A DNA stretch of 64,000 nt from Coriaria nepalensis (taxonomy: Eukaryota; Streptophyta; Magnoliopsida; Cucurbitales; Coriariaceae), in NCBI GenBank assembly GCA_027186245.1, contig CP114481.1, forward strand, positions 50,313,501 to 50,377,500, written 5' to 3'. The position numbers and the translations under genes were made by a program. The notes below the pieces were generated by a model, which did no database searches, was not told the DNA's origin, and saw nothing but the letters and a program-made list of their open reading frames with translations. This document shows positions 12,711-25,924 of this stretch, piece after piece. Numbering within the stretch: the stretch's first letter is position 1; every line of letters starts with the position of its first letter.

Positions 12711-14259
12711 TTCGTTTAACCTTAAAATCATTTCAACGAGTCATTTCAAGTCAATAACTTATTTCAAAGCAATTCGAACGAATTCTATTTTTGCACTACA
12801 TACACAACTTTTGTGCATAACTTGCAAATGATCAATGCAAGGAAAGTGTGCATTCGTTTAACCTTAAAATCATTTAAATGAGTCATTTCAAGTCAATAAC
12901 TTATTTCAAAACAAGTCGAACGAATTCTAGTTTTGCACTACAAACACAAGTTTTGTGCATAACATGCAAATGATCGTTGCAAGGAAAGTGTGCGTTCGTT
13001 TAACCATAAAATCATTTCAATGACTCATTTCAAGTCAATAACTTATTTCAAAGCAAGTCAAACGAATTCTAGTTTTCCACTACAAACACAACTTTTGTGA
13101 ATAACTTGCAAATGGTCATTGCAAGGAAAGTGTGCATTCGTTTAACCTTAAAATCATTTCAATGAGTCATTTGAAGTCAATAACTTATTTCAAAGCAACT
13201 CGAACGAATTCTATTTTTTCACTACAAACACAAGTTTTGTGCATAACTTGCAAATGACTATTGCAAGGAAAGTGTGCATTCGTTTAACCTTAAAATCATT
13301 TCAATGAGTCATTTCAAGTCGATATCATATTTCAAAGCAATTCGAACGAATTCTGTTTTTGCACTACAAACACAACTTTTGTGCATAACTTGCAAATAAT
13401 CATTGCAAGGAAAGTGTGCATTCGTTTAACCATAAAATCATTTCAATGAGTCATTTCAAATCAATAACTTATTCCAAAGCAAGTCGAACGAATTCTAGTT
13501 TTCCACTACAAACACAACTTTTGTGCATAACTTGCAAATGATCATTGCAGGGAAAGTGTGCATTCGTTTAACCTTAAAATCATTTCAATGAGTCATTTCA
13601 AGTGAATAACTTATTTCAAAGCAAGTCGAACGAATTCTAGTTTTCCACTACAAACACAACTTTTGTGCATAACTTGCAAATGATCATTGCAAGAAAAGTG
13701 TGCATTCGTTTAACCTTAAAATCATTTCAAATCAATATCATATTTTATTGCAATTCGAACGAACTCTATTTTTGCATTACAAACACAACTTTTGTGCATA
13801 ACTTCCAAATGATCAATGCAAGGTAAGTGTGCATTCGTTTAACCTTAAAATCATTTCAATGAGTCATTTCAAGTCAATAACTTATTTCAAAGCAAGTAGA
13901 ACGAATTCTAGTTTTGCACTACAGACACAAGTTTTGTGCATAACTTGCAAATGATAATTGCATGGAAAGTGTGCATTCGTTTAAGCTTAAAATCATTTCA
14001 ATGAGTCATTTCAAGTCGATATCATATTTCAAAGCAATTCGAACGAATTCTGTTTTTGCACTACAAACACAACTTTTGTGCATAACTTGCAAATAATCAT
14101 TGGAAGGAAAGTGTGCATTCGTTTAACCTTAAAATCATTTCAATGAGTCATTTTAAGTCAATAACTTATTTCAAAGCAAGTCGAACGAATTCTAGTTTTG
14201 CACTACAGACACAACTTTTGTGCATATCTTGCAAACGATTATTGCAAGGAAAGTGTGCC
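12711..14259 (+). repeat. 11-mer higher-order repeat, copy 2 (1,549 bp)
   Basis: Same order of eleven monomers as copy 1, including the same 13-bp-short monomer near 13,721-13,740. Small differences such as GTGCGTTCG for GTGCATTCG appear near 12,989. Sharing the deletion groups copies 1 and 2 against copy 3. Confidence 0.88.
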
Positions 14260-15821
14260 TTCGTTTAACCTTAAAATCATTTCAACGAGTCATTTCAAGT
14301 CAATAACTTATTTCAAAGCAATTCGAACGAATTCTATTTTTGCACTACATACACAACTTTTGTGCATAACTTGCAAATGATCAATGCAAGGAAAGTGTGC
14401 ATTCGTTTAACCTTAAAATCATTTAAATGAGTCATTTCAAGTCAATAACTTATTTCAAAACAAGTCGAACGAATTCTAGTTTTGCACTACAAACACAAGT
14501 TTTTTGCATAACATGCAAATGATCGTTGCAAGGAAAGTGTGCGTTCGTTTAACCATAAAATCATTTCAATGACTCATTTCAAGTCAATAACTTATTTCAA
14601 AGCAAGTCAAACGAATTCTAGTTTTCCACTACAAACACAACTTTTGTGCATAACTTGCAAATGGTCATTGCAAGGAAAGTGTGCATTCGTTTAACCTTAA
14701 AATCATTTCAATGAGTCATTTGAAGTCAATAACTTATTTCAAAGCAACTCGAACGAATTCTATTTTTTCACTACAAACACAAGTTTTGTGCATAACTTGC
14801 AAATGACTATTGCAAGGAAAGTGTGCATTCGTTTAACCTTAAAATCATTTCAATGAGTCATTTCAAGTCGATATCATATTTCAAAGCAATTCGAACGAAT
14901 TCTGTTTTTGCACTACAAACACAACTTTTGTGCATAACTTGCAAATAATCATTGCAAGGAAAGTGTGCATTCGTTTAACCATAAAATCATTTCAATGAGT
15001 CATTTCAAGTCAATAACTTATTTCAAAGCAAGTCGAACGAATTCTAGTTTTCCACTACAAACACAACTTTTGTGCATAACTTGCAAATGATCATTGCAGG
15101 GAAAGTGTGCATTCGTTTAACCTTAAAATCATTTCAATGAGTCATTTCAAGTGAATAACTTATTTCAAAGCAAGTCGAACGAATTCTAGTTTTCCACTAC
15201 AAACACAACTTTTGTGCATAACTTGCAAATGATCATTGCAAGGAAAGTGTGCATTCGTTTAACCTTAAAATCATTTCAATGAGTCATTTCAAATCAATAT
15301 CATATTTTATTGCAATTCGAACGAACTCTATTTTTGCATTACAAACACAACTTTTGTGCATAACTTCCAAATGATCAATGCAAGGTAAGTGTGCATTCGT
15401 TTATCCTTAAAATCATTTCAATGAGTCATTTCAAGTCAATAACTTATTTCAAAGCAAGTAGAACGAATTCTAGTTTTGCACTACAGACACAAGTTTTGTG
15501 CATAACTTGCAAATGATAATTGCATGGAAAGTGTGCATTCGTTTAAGCTTAAAATCATTTCAATGAGTCATTACAAGTCGATATCATATTTCAAAGCAAT
15601 TCGAACGAATTCTGTTTTTGCACTACAAACACAACTTTTGTGCATAACTTGCAAATAATCATTGGAAGGAAAGTGTGCATTCGTTTAACCTTAAAATCAT
15701 TTCAATGAGTCATTTTAAGTCAATAACTTATTTCAAAGCAAGTCGAACGAATTCTAGTTTTGCACTACAGACACAACTTTTGTGCATATCTTGCAAACGA
15801 TTATTGCAAGGAAAGTGTGCC
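14260..15821 (+). repeat. 11-mer higher-order repeat, copy 3 (1,562 bp)
   Basis: Same monomer order as copies 1 and 2, but the monomer near 15,280 keeps the full TCATTTCAATGAGTCATTTCA run, so the unit is exactly 11 x 142. A private change TTTTTTGCATAAC near 14,500 is shared with a distant copy at 20,690 rather than with its tandem neighbours. At 15,822 the order is lost: the next unit would read ATTTCAACGAG but reads ATTTCAATGAG and then leads into different monomers. Confidence 0.87.
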
Positions 15822-18800
15822 TTCGTTTAACCTTAAAATTATTTCAATGAGTCATTTCAAGTCAATAACTTATTTCAAAGCAATTCGAATGAATTCTATT
15901 TTTGCACTACAAACACAGGTTTTGTGCATAACTTGCAAATGATCATTGCAACGAAAGTATGCATTCGTTTAACCTTAAAATCATTTCAATGAGTCATTTT
16001 AAGTCAATATCATATTTCAAAGCAATTCGAACGAATTCTATTTTTGCACTACAAACACAGCTTTTGTGCATAACTTGCAAAAGATCAATGCAAGGAAAGT
16101 ATGCATTTGTTTAACCTTAAAATCATTTGAATTAGTCATTCCAAGTCAATAACATATTTCAAAGCAATTCGAACGAATTGGATTTTCGCACTTCAAACAC
16201 AAGTTTTGTGCATAACTTGCAAATGATCAATGCAAGGAAAGTGTGCATTCGTTTAACCTTAAAATCATTTCAAGTCAATATCTTATTTCAAAGCAATTCG
16301 AACGAATTCTATTTTTCCACTACAAACACAAGTTTTGTGCATAAGTTGCAAATGATCATTGCAAGGAAAGTGTGCATTTGTTTAACCTTAAAATCATTTC
16401 AATTAGTCATTTCAAGTCAATATCATATTTCAAAGCAATTCGAACGAATTCTATTTTTGCACTACAAACATAAATTTTCTGCATAACTTGCAAATGATCA
16501 ATGCAAGGAAAGTATGCATTAGTTTAACCTTAAAATCATTCGAATTGGTTATTCCAAGTCAATAAGATATTTCAAAGCAATTCGAACGAATTCGATTTTT
16601 GCACTTCAAACACAAGTTTTGTGCATAAATTGCAAATGATCAATGCAAGGAAAGTGTGCATTCGTTTAACCTTAATATCAATTCAAGTCAATAACTTATT
16701 TCAAAGCAATTCGAACGAAGTCTATTTTTGCACTACAAACACAACTTTTGTGCATAACTTGCAATTGATCATTGCAAGGAAAGTGTGCATTCGTTTAACT
16801 TCAAAATCATTTAAATGAGTCATTTCAAGTCAATAACTTATTTCAAAACAAGTCGAACAAATTCTAGTTTTGCAATACAAACACAAGTTTTGTCCATAAC
16901 ATGCAAATGATCATCGCAAGGAAAGTGTGCATTCTTTTAACCTTAAAATCATTTCAATGAGTCATTTCAAGTCAATAACTTATTTCAAAGCAATTCGAAT
17001 GAATTCTATTTTTGCATCTACAAACACAAGTTTTGTGCATAACTTGCTAATGATCATTGCAAGGAAAGTGTGCATTTGTTAGACCTTAAAATCATTTCAA
17101 TCAGTAATATCAAGTTAATAACTTCTTTCAAAGCAATTCGAATGAATTCTATTTTTGCACTACAAACACAAGTTTTGTGCATAACTTGTAAATGATCATT
17201 GCAAGGAAAGTGTGCATTCGTTTAACCTTAAAATCATTTCAATGAGTCATTTCAAGTCCATAACTTATTTCAAAGCAATTCGAACGAATTCTATTTTTGC
17301 ACTACAAACACAAGTTTTGTGCATAACTTGCAAATGATCATTGCAAGGAAAGTGTGCATGCTTTTAACCTTAAAATTTGAATAACTTATTTCAAAGCAAG
17401 TCGAATGAATTCTAGTTTTCCACTACAAACACAACTTTTGTGCATAACTTGCAAATGATCAATGCAAGGAAAGTGTGCATTCGTTTAACCTTAAAATCAT
17501 TTAAATGAGTCATTTCAAGTCATTAACTGATGTCAAAACAAGTCGAACGAATTCTAGTTTTGCACTACAAACACAAGTTTTGTGCATAACATGCAAATGA
17601 TCATTCCAAGGAAAGTGTGCATTCTTTTAACCTTAAAATCATTTCAATGAGTCATTTCAAGTCAATAACTTATTTCAAAGCAATTCGAACGAATTCTATT
17701 TTCGCACTACAAACACAAGTTTTGTGCATAACTTGCAAATGATCATTGCATGGAAAGTGTGCATGCATTTAACCTTAAAATCATTTCAATGAGTCATTTG
17801 AAGTGAATAACTTATTTCAAAGCAAGTCGAATGAATTCTAGTTTTCCACTACAAACACAACTTTTGTGCATAACTTGCAAATGATCAATGCAGGGAGAGT
17901 GTGCATTCGTTTAACCATAAAATCATTTCAATGAGTCATTTCAAGTCAATAACTTATTTCAAAGCAAGTCGAACGAATTCTAGTTTTCCACTACAAACAC
18001 AACTTTTGTGCAGAACTTGCAAATGATCAATGCAAGGTAAGTGTGCATGCATTTAACCTTAAAATCATTTAAATGAGTCATTTCAAGTCATTAACTTATG
18101 TCAAAACAAGTCGAACGAATTCTAGTTTTGGACTACAACCACAAGTTTTGTGCATAACATGCAAATGATCATTCCAAGGAAAGTGTGCATTCTTTTAACC
18201 TTAAAATTCTTTTAATGAGTCATTTCAAGTCAATAACTTATTTCAAAGCAATTCGAACGAATTCTATTTTTGCATCTACAAACACAAGTTTTGTGCATAA
18301 CTTGCTAATGATCATTGCGAGGAAAGTGTGCATTGGTTTGACCTTAAAATCATTTCAATCAGTCATTTCAAGTTAATAACTTCTTTCAAAGCAATTCGAA
18401 TGAATTCTATTTTTGCACTACAAACACAAGTTTTGTGCATAACTTGTAAATGATCATTGCAAGGAAAGAGTGGATTCGTTTAACCTTAAAATCATTTCAA
18501 TGAGTCATTTCATGTCAATATCATATTTCAAAGCAATTCGAGCGAATTCTGTTTTTGCACTACAAACACAACTTTTGTGCATAACTCGCAAATGCTCAAT
18601 GCAAGGAAAGTGTGCATTCGTTTAAAATTAAAATCATTTCAATGAGTCATTTCAAGTCAATAACTTATTTCAAAGCAAGTCGAACGAATTCTAGTTTTGC
18701 ACTACTGACACAACTTTTGTGCATAACTTGCAAATAATCATTGCAAGGAAAGTGTGCATTCGTTTAACCATAAAATCATTTCAATGAGTCATTTCAAGTC

Positions 18801-20449
18801 AATAAGTTATTTCAAAGCAAGTCGAACGAATTCTAGTTTTCCACTCCAAACACAACTTTAGTGCATAACTTGCAAATGATCATTGCAGGGAAAGTGTGCA
18901 TTCGTTTAACCTTAAAATCATTTCAACGAGTCATTTCAAGTCAATAACTTATTTCAAAGCAATTCGAACGAATTCTATTTTTGCACTACGAACACAGGTT
19001 TTGTGCATAACTTGCAAATGATCATTGCAAGGAAAGTGTGCATTCGTTTAACCTTAAAATCATTTCAATGAGTCATTTCAAGTCGATATCATATTTCAAA
19101 GCAATTCGAACGAATTCTGTTTTTGCACTACAAACACAACTTTTGTGCATAACTTGCAAATAATCATTGCAAGGAGAGTGTGCATTCGTTTAACCATAAA
19201 ATCATTTCAATGAGTCATTTCAAGTCAATAACTTATTTCAAAGCAAGTCGAACGAATTCTAGTTTTCCGCTACAAACACAACTTTTGTGCAGAACTTGCA
19301 AATGATCAATGCAAGGTAAGTGTGCATGCATTTAACCTTAAAATCATTTCAATGAGTCATTTCAAGTGAATAACTTATTTCAAAGCAAGTCGAACGAATT
19401 CTAGTTTACCACTACAAACACAACTTTTGTGCATAACTTGCAAATGATCATTGCAAGGAAAGTGTGCATTCGTTTAACCTTAAAATCATTTCAATGAGTC
19501 ATTTCAAGTCAATAACTAATTTCAATGCAATTCGAATGAATTCTATTTTTGCACTACAAACACAGGTTTTGTGCATAACTTGCAAATGATCATTGCAAGG
19601 AAAGTATGCATTAGTTTAACCTTAAAATCATTTGAATTAGTCATTCCAAGTCAATAACATATTTCAAAGCAATTCGAACGAATTCGATTTTCGCACTTCA
19701 AACACAAGTTTTGTGCATAACTTGCAAATGATCAATGCAAGGAAAGTGTGCATTCGTATAACCTTAAAATCATTTCAAGTCAATATCTTATTTCCAAGCA
19801 ATTCGAACGAATTCTATTTTTCCACTACAAACACAAGTTTTGTGCATAACTTGCAAATGATCATTGCGAGGAAAGTGTGCATTTGTTTAACCTTAAAATC
19901 ATTTCAATTAGTCATTTCAGGTCAATATCATATTTCAAAGCAATTCGAACGAATTCTATTTTTGCACTACAAACACAACTTTTGTGCATAACTTGCAAAT
20001 GATCATTGCAAGGAAAGTGTGCATTCGTTTAACATTAAAATCATTTCAATGAGTCATTTCAAGTCAATAACTTATTTCAAAGCAATTCGAACGAATTCTA
20101 TTTTTGCACTACAAACACAAGTTTTGTGCATAAGTTGCAAATGATCATTGCAAGGAAAGTGTGCATTCGTTTAACCTTAAAATCATTTCAATGAGTCATT
20201 TCAAGTCGATAACTTATTTCAAAGCTATTCGAACGAAGTCTAGTTTTGCACTACTGACACAACTTTTGTGCATAACTTGCAAATAATCATTGCAAGGAAA
20301 GTGTGCATTCGTTTAACCATAAAATCATTTCAATGAGTCATTTCAAGTCAATAGCTTATTTCAAAGCAAGTCGAACGAATTCTAGTTTTCCACTACAAAC
20401 ACAACTTTTGTGCATAACTTGCAAATGATCATTGCAGGGAAAGTGTGCA
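15822..20449 (+). repeat. Mixed monomeric and short-order left satellite
   Basis: About 33 monomers with several short monomers. Two have lost 13 bp in the TCATTTCAA direct repeat (near 16,265 and 16,678), another has the same loss near 19,768, and one near 17,371 has lost 21 bp and reads TTAAAATTTGAATAAC. The segment at 15,940-16,800 is a diverged relative of 19,560-20,000 and of 22,260-22,960. Monomers carrying GCATCTAC, a one-base insertion, sit at 17,014 and 18,272. No gene or mobile element is seen. Confidence 0.82.
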
Positions 20450-21621
20450 TTCGTTTAACCTTAAAATCATTTCAACGAGTCATTTCAAGTCAATAACTTA
20501 TTTCAAAGCAATTCGAACGAATTCTATTTTTGCACTACATACACAACTTTTGTGCATAACTTGCAAATGATCAATGCAAGGAAAGTGTGCATTCGTTTAA
20601 CCTTAAAATCATTTAAATGAGTCATTTCAAGTCAATAACTTATTTCAAAACAAGTCGAACGAATTCTAGTTTTCAACTACAAACACAAGTTTTTTGCATA
20701 ACATGCAAATGATCGTTGCAAGGAAAGTGTGCGTTCGTTTAACCATAAAATCATTTCAATGACTCATTTCAAGTCAATAACTTATTTCAAAGCAAGTCAA
20801 ACGAATTCTAGTTTTCCACTACAAACACAACTTTTGTGCATAACTTGCAAATGGTCATTGCAAGGAAAGTGTGCATTCGTTTAACCTTAAAATCATTTCA
20901 ATGAGTCATTTGAAGTCAATAACTTATTTCAAAGCAACTCGAACGAATTCTATTTTTTCACTACAAACACAAGTTTTGTGCATAACTTGCAAATGACTAT
21001 TGCAAGGAAAGTGTGCATTCGTTTAACCTTAAAATCATTTCAATGAGTCATTTCAAGTCGATATCATATTTCAAAGCAATTCGAACGAATTCTGTTTTTG
21101 CACTACAAACACAACTTTTGTGCATAACTTGCAAATAATCATTGCAAGGAAAGTGTGCATTCGTTTAACCATAAAATCATTTCAATGAGTCATTTCAAGT
21201 CAATAACTTATTTCAAAGCAAGTCGAACGAATTCTAGTTTTCCACTACAAACACAACTTTTGTGCATAACTTGCAAATGATCATTGCAGGGAAAGTGTGC
21301 ATTCGTTTAACCTTAAAATCATTTCAATGAGTCATTTCAAGTGAATAACTTATTTCAAAGCAAGTCGAACGAATTCTAGTTTTCCACTACAAACACAACT
21401 TTTGTGCATAACTTGCAAATGATCATTGCAAGGAAAGTGTGCATTCGTTTAACCTTAAAATCATTTCAATGAGTCATTTCAAATCAATATCATATTTTAT
21501 TGCAATTCGAACGAACTCTATTTTTGCATTACAAACACAACTTTTGTGCATAACTTCCAAATGATCAATGCAAGGTAAGTGTGCATTCGTTTATCCTTAA
21601 AATCATTTCAATGAGTCATTT
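20450..21621 (+). repeat. Displaced near-identical copy of part of the 11-mer unit
   Basis: This stretch matches 14,260-15,431 at a constant offset of 6,190 bp, including the private TTTTTTGCATAAC and GTGCGTTCG changes of copy 3. I noticed only a change from TTTGCACTAC to TTTCAACTAC. Matching stops at TCATTTGAAG and resumes at 21,823-22,142 against 15,491-15,810 at offset 6,332, one monomer (142 bp) larger. Exactly one monomer was therefore gained between the two matching parts. The nearest tandem copy of the 11-mer is about 4.6 kb upstream. Confidence 0.85.
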
Positions 21622-23421
21622 GAAGTCAATAACTTATTTCAAAGCAATTCGAATGAATTCTATTTTTTCACTACAAACACAAGTTTTGTGCATAACTTGC
21701 AAATGATCATTGCAAGGAAAGTGTGCATTCGTTTAACCGTAAAATCATTTCAATGAGTCATTTCAAGTCGATATCATATTTCAAAGCAATTCGAACGAAT
21801 TCTGTTTTTGCACTACAAACTCAAGTTTTGTGCATAACTTGCAAATGATAATTGCATGGAAAGTGTGCATTCGTTTAAGCTTAAAATCATTTCAATGAGT
21901 CATTTCAAGTCGATATCATATTTCAAAGCAATTCGAACGAATTCTGTTTTTGCACTACAAACACAACTTTTGTGCATAACTTGCAAATAATCATTGGAAG
22001 GAAAGTGTGCATTCGTTTAACCTTAAAATCATTTCAATGAGTCATTTTAAGTCAATAACTTATTTCAAAGCAAGTCGAACGAATTCTAGTTTTGCACTAC
22101 AGACACAACTTTTGTGCATATCTTGCAAACGATTATTGCAAGGAAAGTGTGCATTCGTTTAACCTTAAAATCATTTCAATGAGTCATTTCAAGTCAATAA
22201 CTAATTTCAATGCAATTCGAATGAATTCTATTTTTGCACTACAAACACAGGTTTTGTGCATAACTTGCAAATGATCATTGCAAGGAAAGTATGCATTAGT
22301 TTAACCTTAAAATCATTTGAATTAGTCATTCCAAGTCAATAACATATTTCAAAGCAATTCGAACGAATTCGATTTTCGCACTTCAAACACAAGTTTTGTG
22401 CATAACTTGCAAATGATCAATGCAAGGAAAGTGTGCATTCGTTTAACCTTAAAATCATTTCAAGTCAATATCTTATTTCCAAGCAATTCGAACGAATTCT
22501 ATTTTTCCACTACAAACACAAGTTTTGTGCATAACTGGCAAATGATCATTGCGAGGAAAGTGTGCATTTGTTTAACCTTAAAATCATTTCAATTAGTCAT
22601 TTCAAGTCAATATCATATTTCAAAGCAATTCGAACGAATTCTATTTTTGCACTACAAACACAACTTTGTGCATAACTTGCAAAAGATCAATGCAAGGAAA
22701 GTATGCATTAGTTTAACCTTAAAATCATTCGAATTAGTCAGTCCAATTCAATAACATATTTCAAAGCAATTCGAATGAATTCGATTTTTGCACTTCAAAC
22801 ACAAGTTTTGTGCATAAATTGCAAATGATCAAAGCAAGGAAAGTGTGCATTCGTTTAACCTTAATATCAATTCAAGTCAATAACTTATTTCAAAGCAATT
22901 CGAACGAAGTCTTTTTTGCACTACAAACACAACTTTTGTGCATAACTTGTAAATGATCATTGCAAGGAAAGTGTGCATTCGTTTAACCTTAAAATCATTT
23001 CAATGAGTCATTTCAAGTGAATAACTTATTTCAAAGCAATTCGAACGAATTCTATTTTCGCACTACAAACACAAGTTTTGTGCATAACTTGCAAATGATC
23101 ATTGCATGGAAAGTGTGCATGCATTTAACCTTAAAATCATTTCAATGAGTCATTTCAAGTGAATAACTTATTTCAAAGCAAGTCGAATGAATTCTAGTTT
23201 TCCACTACAAACACAACTTTTGTGCATAACTTGCAAATGATCAATGCAAGGAAAGTGTGCATTCGTTTAACCTTAAAATCATTTAAATGAGTCATATCAA
23301 GTCATTAACTGATGTCAAAACAAGTCGAACAAATTCTAGTTTTGCCCTACAAACACAAGTTTTGTGCATAACATGCAAATGATCATTCCAAGGAAAGTGT
23401 GCATTCTTTTAACCTTAAAAT
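21600..23421 (+). repeat. 15-mer higher-order repeat, copy 1
   Basis: This 1,822-bp block matches 23,702-25,523 at a constant offset of 2,102 bp. Fifteen full monomers would be 2,130 bp. The 28-bp shortfall is accounted for by two 13-bp-deleted monomers (near 22,457 and 22,867) plus two single-base losses (CAACTTTGTGC and GAAGTCTTTTTTGC). Differences between the copies that I noticed are GATCAAAGC here against GATCAATGC, and GTGTGCATTCG here against GTGCGCATTCG. Confidence 0.88.
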
Positions 23422-23701
23422 CATTTAAATGAGTCATTTCAAGTCAATAACTTATTTCAAAACAAGTCGAACGAATTCTAGTTTTCAACTACAAACACAA
23501 GTTTTGTGCATAACATGCAAATAATCATTGCAAGGAAAGTGTGCATTCGTTTAACCATAAAATCATTTCAATGACTCATTTCAAGTCAATAACTTATTTC
23601 AAACCAAGTCAAACGAATTCTAGTTTTCCACTACAAACACTACTTTTGTGCATAACTTGCAAATGATCATTGCAAGTTAAGTCTGCATTCGTTTAACCTT
23701 A
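23422..23701 (+). repeat. Two-monomer linker inside the 15-mer period
   Basis: About two monomers lie between the matching parts of the 15-mer copies. They carry TTTTCAACTACAAAC, ACATGCAAATAATC and the unusual GCAAGTTAAGTCTGC. The same pair recurs at about 27,500-27,790 and 29,775-30,060 inside the 16-mer units. The linker therefore belongs to another HOR, and the junctions mark the points of exchange. Confidence 0.75.
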
Positions 23702-25523
23702 AAATCATTTCAATGAGTCATTTGAAGTCAATAACTTATTTCAAAGCAATTCGAATGAATTCTATTTTTTCACTACAAACACAAGTTTTGTGCATAACTT
23801 GCAAATGATCATTGCAAGGAAAGTGCGCATTCGTTTAACCGTAAAATCATTTCAATGAGTCATTTCAAGTCGATATCATATTTCAAAGCAATTCGAACGA
23901 ATTCTGTTTTTGCACTACAAACTCAAGTTTTGTGCATAACTTGCAAATGATAATTGCATGGAAAGTGTGCATTCGTTTAAGCTTAAAATCATTTCAATGA
24001 GTCATTTCAAGTCGATATCATATTTCAAAGCAATTCGAACGAATTCTGTTTTTGCACTACAAACACAACTTTTGTGCATAACTTGCAAATAATCATTGGA
24101 AGGAAAGTGTGCATTCGTTTAACCTTAAAATCATTTCAATGAGTCATTTTAAGTCAATAACTTATTTCAAAGCAAGTCGAACGAATTCTAGTTTTGCACT
24201 ACAGACACAACTTTTGTGCATATCTTGCAAACGATTATTGCAAGGAAAGTGTGCATTCGTTTAACCTTAAAATCATTTCAATGAGTCATTTCAAGTCAAT
24301 AACTAATTTCAATGCAATTCGAATGAATTCTATTTTTGCACTACAAACACAGGTTTTGTGCATAACTTGCAAATGATCATTGCAAGGAAAGTATGCATTA
24401 GTTTAACCTTAAAATCATTTGAATTAGTCATTCCAAGTCAATAACATATTTCAAAGCAATTCGAACGAATTCGATTTTCGCACTTCAAACACAAGTTTTG
24501 TGCATAACTTGCAAATGATCAATGCAAGGAAAGTGTGCATTCGTTTAACCTTAAAATCATTTCAAGTCAATATCTTATTTCCAAGCAATTCGAACGAATT
24601 CTATTTTTCCACTACAAACACAAGTTTTGTGCATAACTGGCAAATGATCATTGCGAGGAAAGTGTGCATTTGTTTAACCTTAAAATCATTTCAATTAGTC
24701 ATTTCAAGTCAATATCATATTTCAAAGCAATTCGAACGAATTCTATTTTTGCACTACAAACACAACTTTGTGCATAACTTGCAAAAGATCAATGCAAGGA
24801 AAGTATGCATTAGTTTAACCTTAAAATCATTCGAATTAGTCAGTCCAATTCAATAACATATTTCAAAGCAATTCGAATGAATTCGATTTTTGCACTTCAA
24901 ACACAAGTTTTGTGCATAAATTGCAAATGATCAATGCAAGGAAAGTGTGCATTCGTTTAACCTTAATATCAATTCAAGTCAATAACTTATTTCAAAGCAA
25001 TTCGAACGAAGTCTTTTTTGCACTACAAACACAACTTTTGTGCATAACTTGTAAATGATCATTGCAAGGAAAGTGTGCATTCGTTTAACCTTAAAATCAT
25101 TTCAATGAGTCATTTCAAGTGAATAACTTATTTCAAAGCAATTCGAACGAATTCTATTTTCGCACTACAAACACAAGTTTTGTGCATAACTTGCAAATGA
25201 TCATTGCATGGAAAGTGTGCATGCATTTAACCTTAAAATCATTTCAATGAGTCATTTCAAGTGAATAACTTATTTCAAAGCAAGTCGAATGAATTCTAGT
25301 TTTCCACTACAAACACAACTTTTGTGCATAACTTGCAAATGATCAATGCAAGGAAAGTGTGCATTCGTTTAACCTTAAAATCATTTAAATGAGTCATATC
25401 AAGTCATTAACTGATGTCAAAACAAGTCGAACAAATTCTAGTTTTGCCCTACAAACACAAGTTTTGTGCATAACATGCAAATGATCATTCCAAGGAAAGT
25501 GTGCATTCTTTTAACCTTAAAAT
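23702..25523 (+). repeat. 15-mer higher-order repeat, copy 2
   Basis: Near-identical to 21,600-23,421 at offset 2,102, with the same two 13-bp-short monomers (near 24,559 and 24,969) and the same single-base losses. Matching ends where this copy reads AAATTATTTTAATG and copy 1 reads AAATCATTTAAATG. Such high similarity over 1.8 kb implies a recent duplication or conversion. Confidence 0.88.
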
Positions 25524-25924
25524 TATTTTAATGAGTCATTTCAAGTCAATAACTTATTTCAAAGCAATTCGAACGAATTCTATTTTTGCACTACAAACAC
25601 AAGTTTTGTGCATAACTTGTAAATGATCATTGCAAGGAAAGAGTGGATTCGTTTAACCTTAAAATCATTTCAATGAGTCATTTCATGTCAATATCATATT
25701 TCAAAGCAATTCGAATGAATTCTGTTTTTGCACTACAAACACAACTTTTGTGCATAACTCACAAATGCTCAATGCAAGGAAAGTGTGCATTCGTTTAAAA
25801 TTAAAATCATTTCAATGAGTCATTTCAAGTCAATAACTTATTTCAAAGCAAGTCGAACGAATTCTAGTTTTGCACTACAGACACAACTTTTGTGCATAAC
25901 TTGCAAATAATCATTGCAAGGAAA
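25524..25924 (+). repeat. Short monomeric stretch between 15-mer and 16-mer blocks
   Basis: About three monomers resembling those at 18,190-18,770. The monomer pair that elsewhere reads GCATCTAC then ACTTGTAAATG is fused into one here, reading GCACTAC then ACTTGTAAATG near 25,587-25,626, as if one monomer had been lost. GAAAGAGTGGATTCG and ATAACTCACAAATGC are distinguishing words. Confidence 0.72.
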
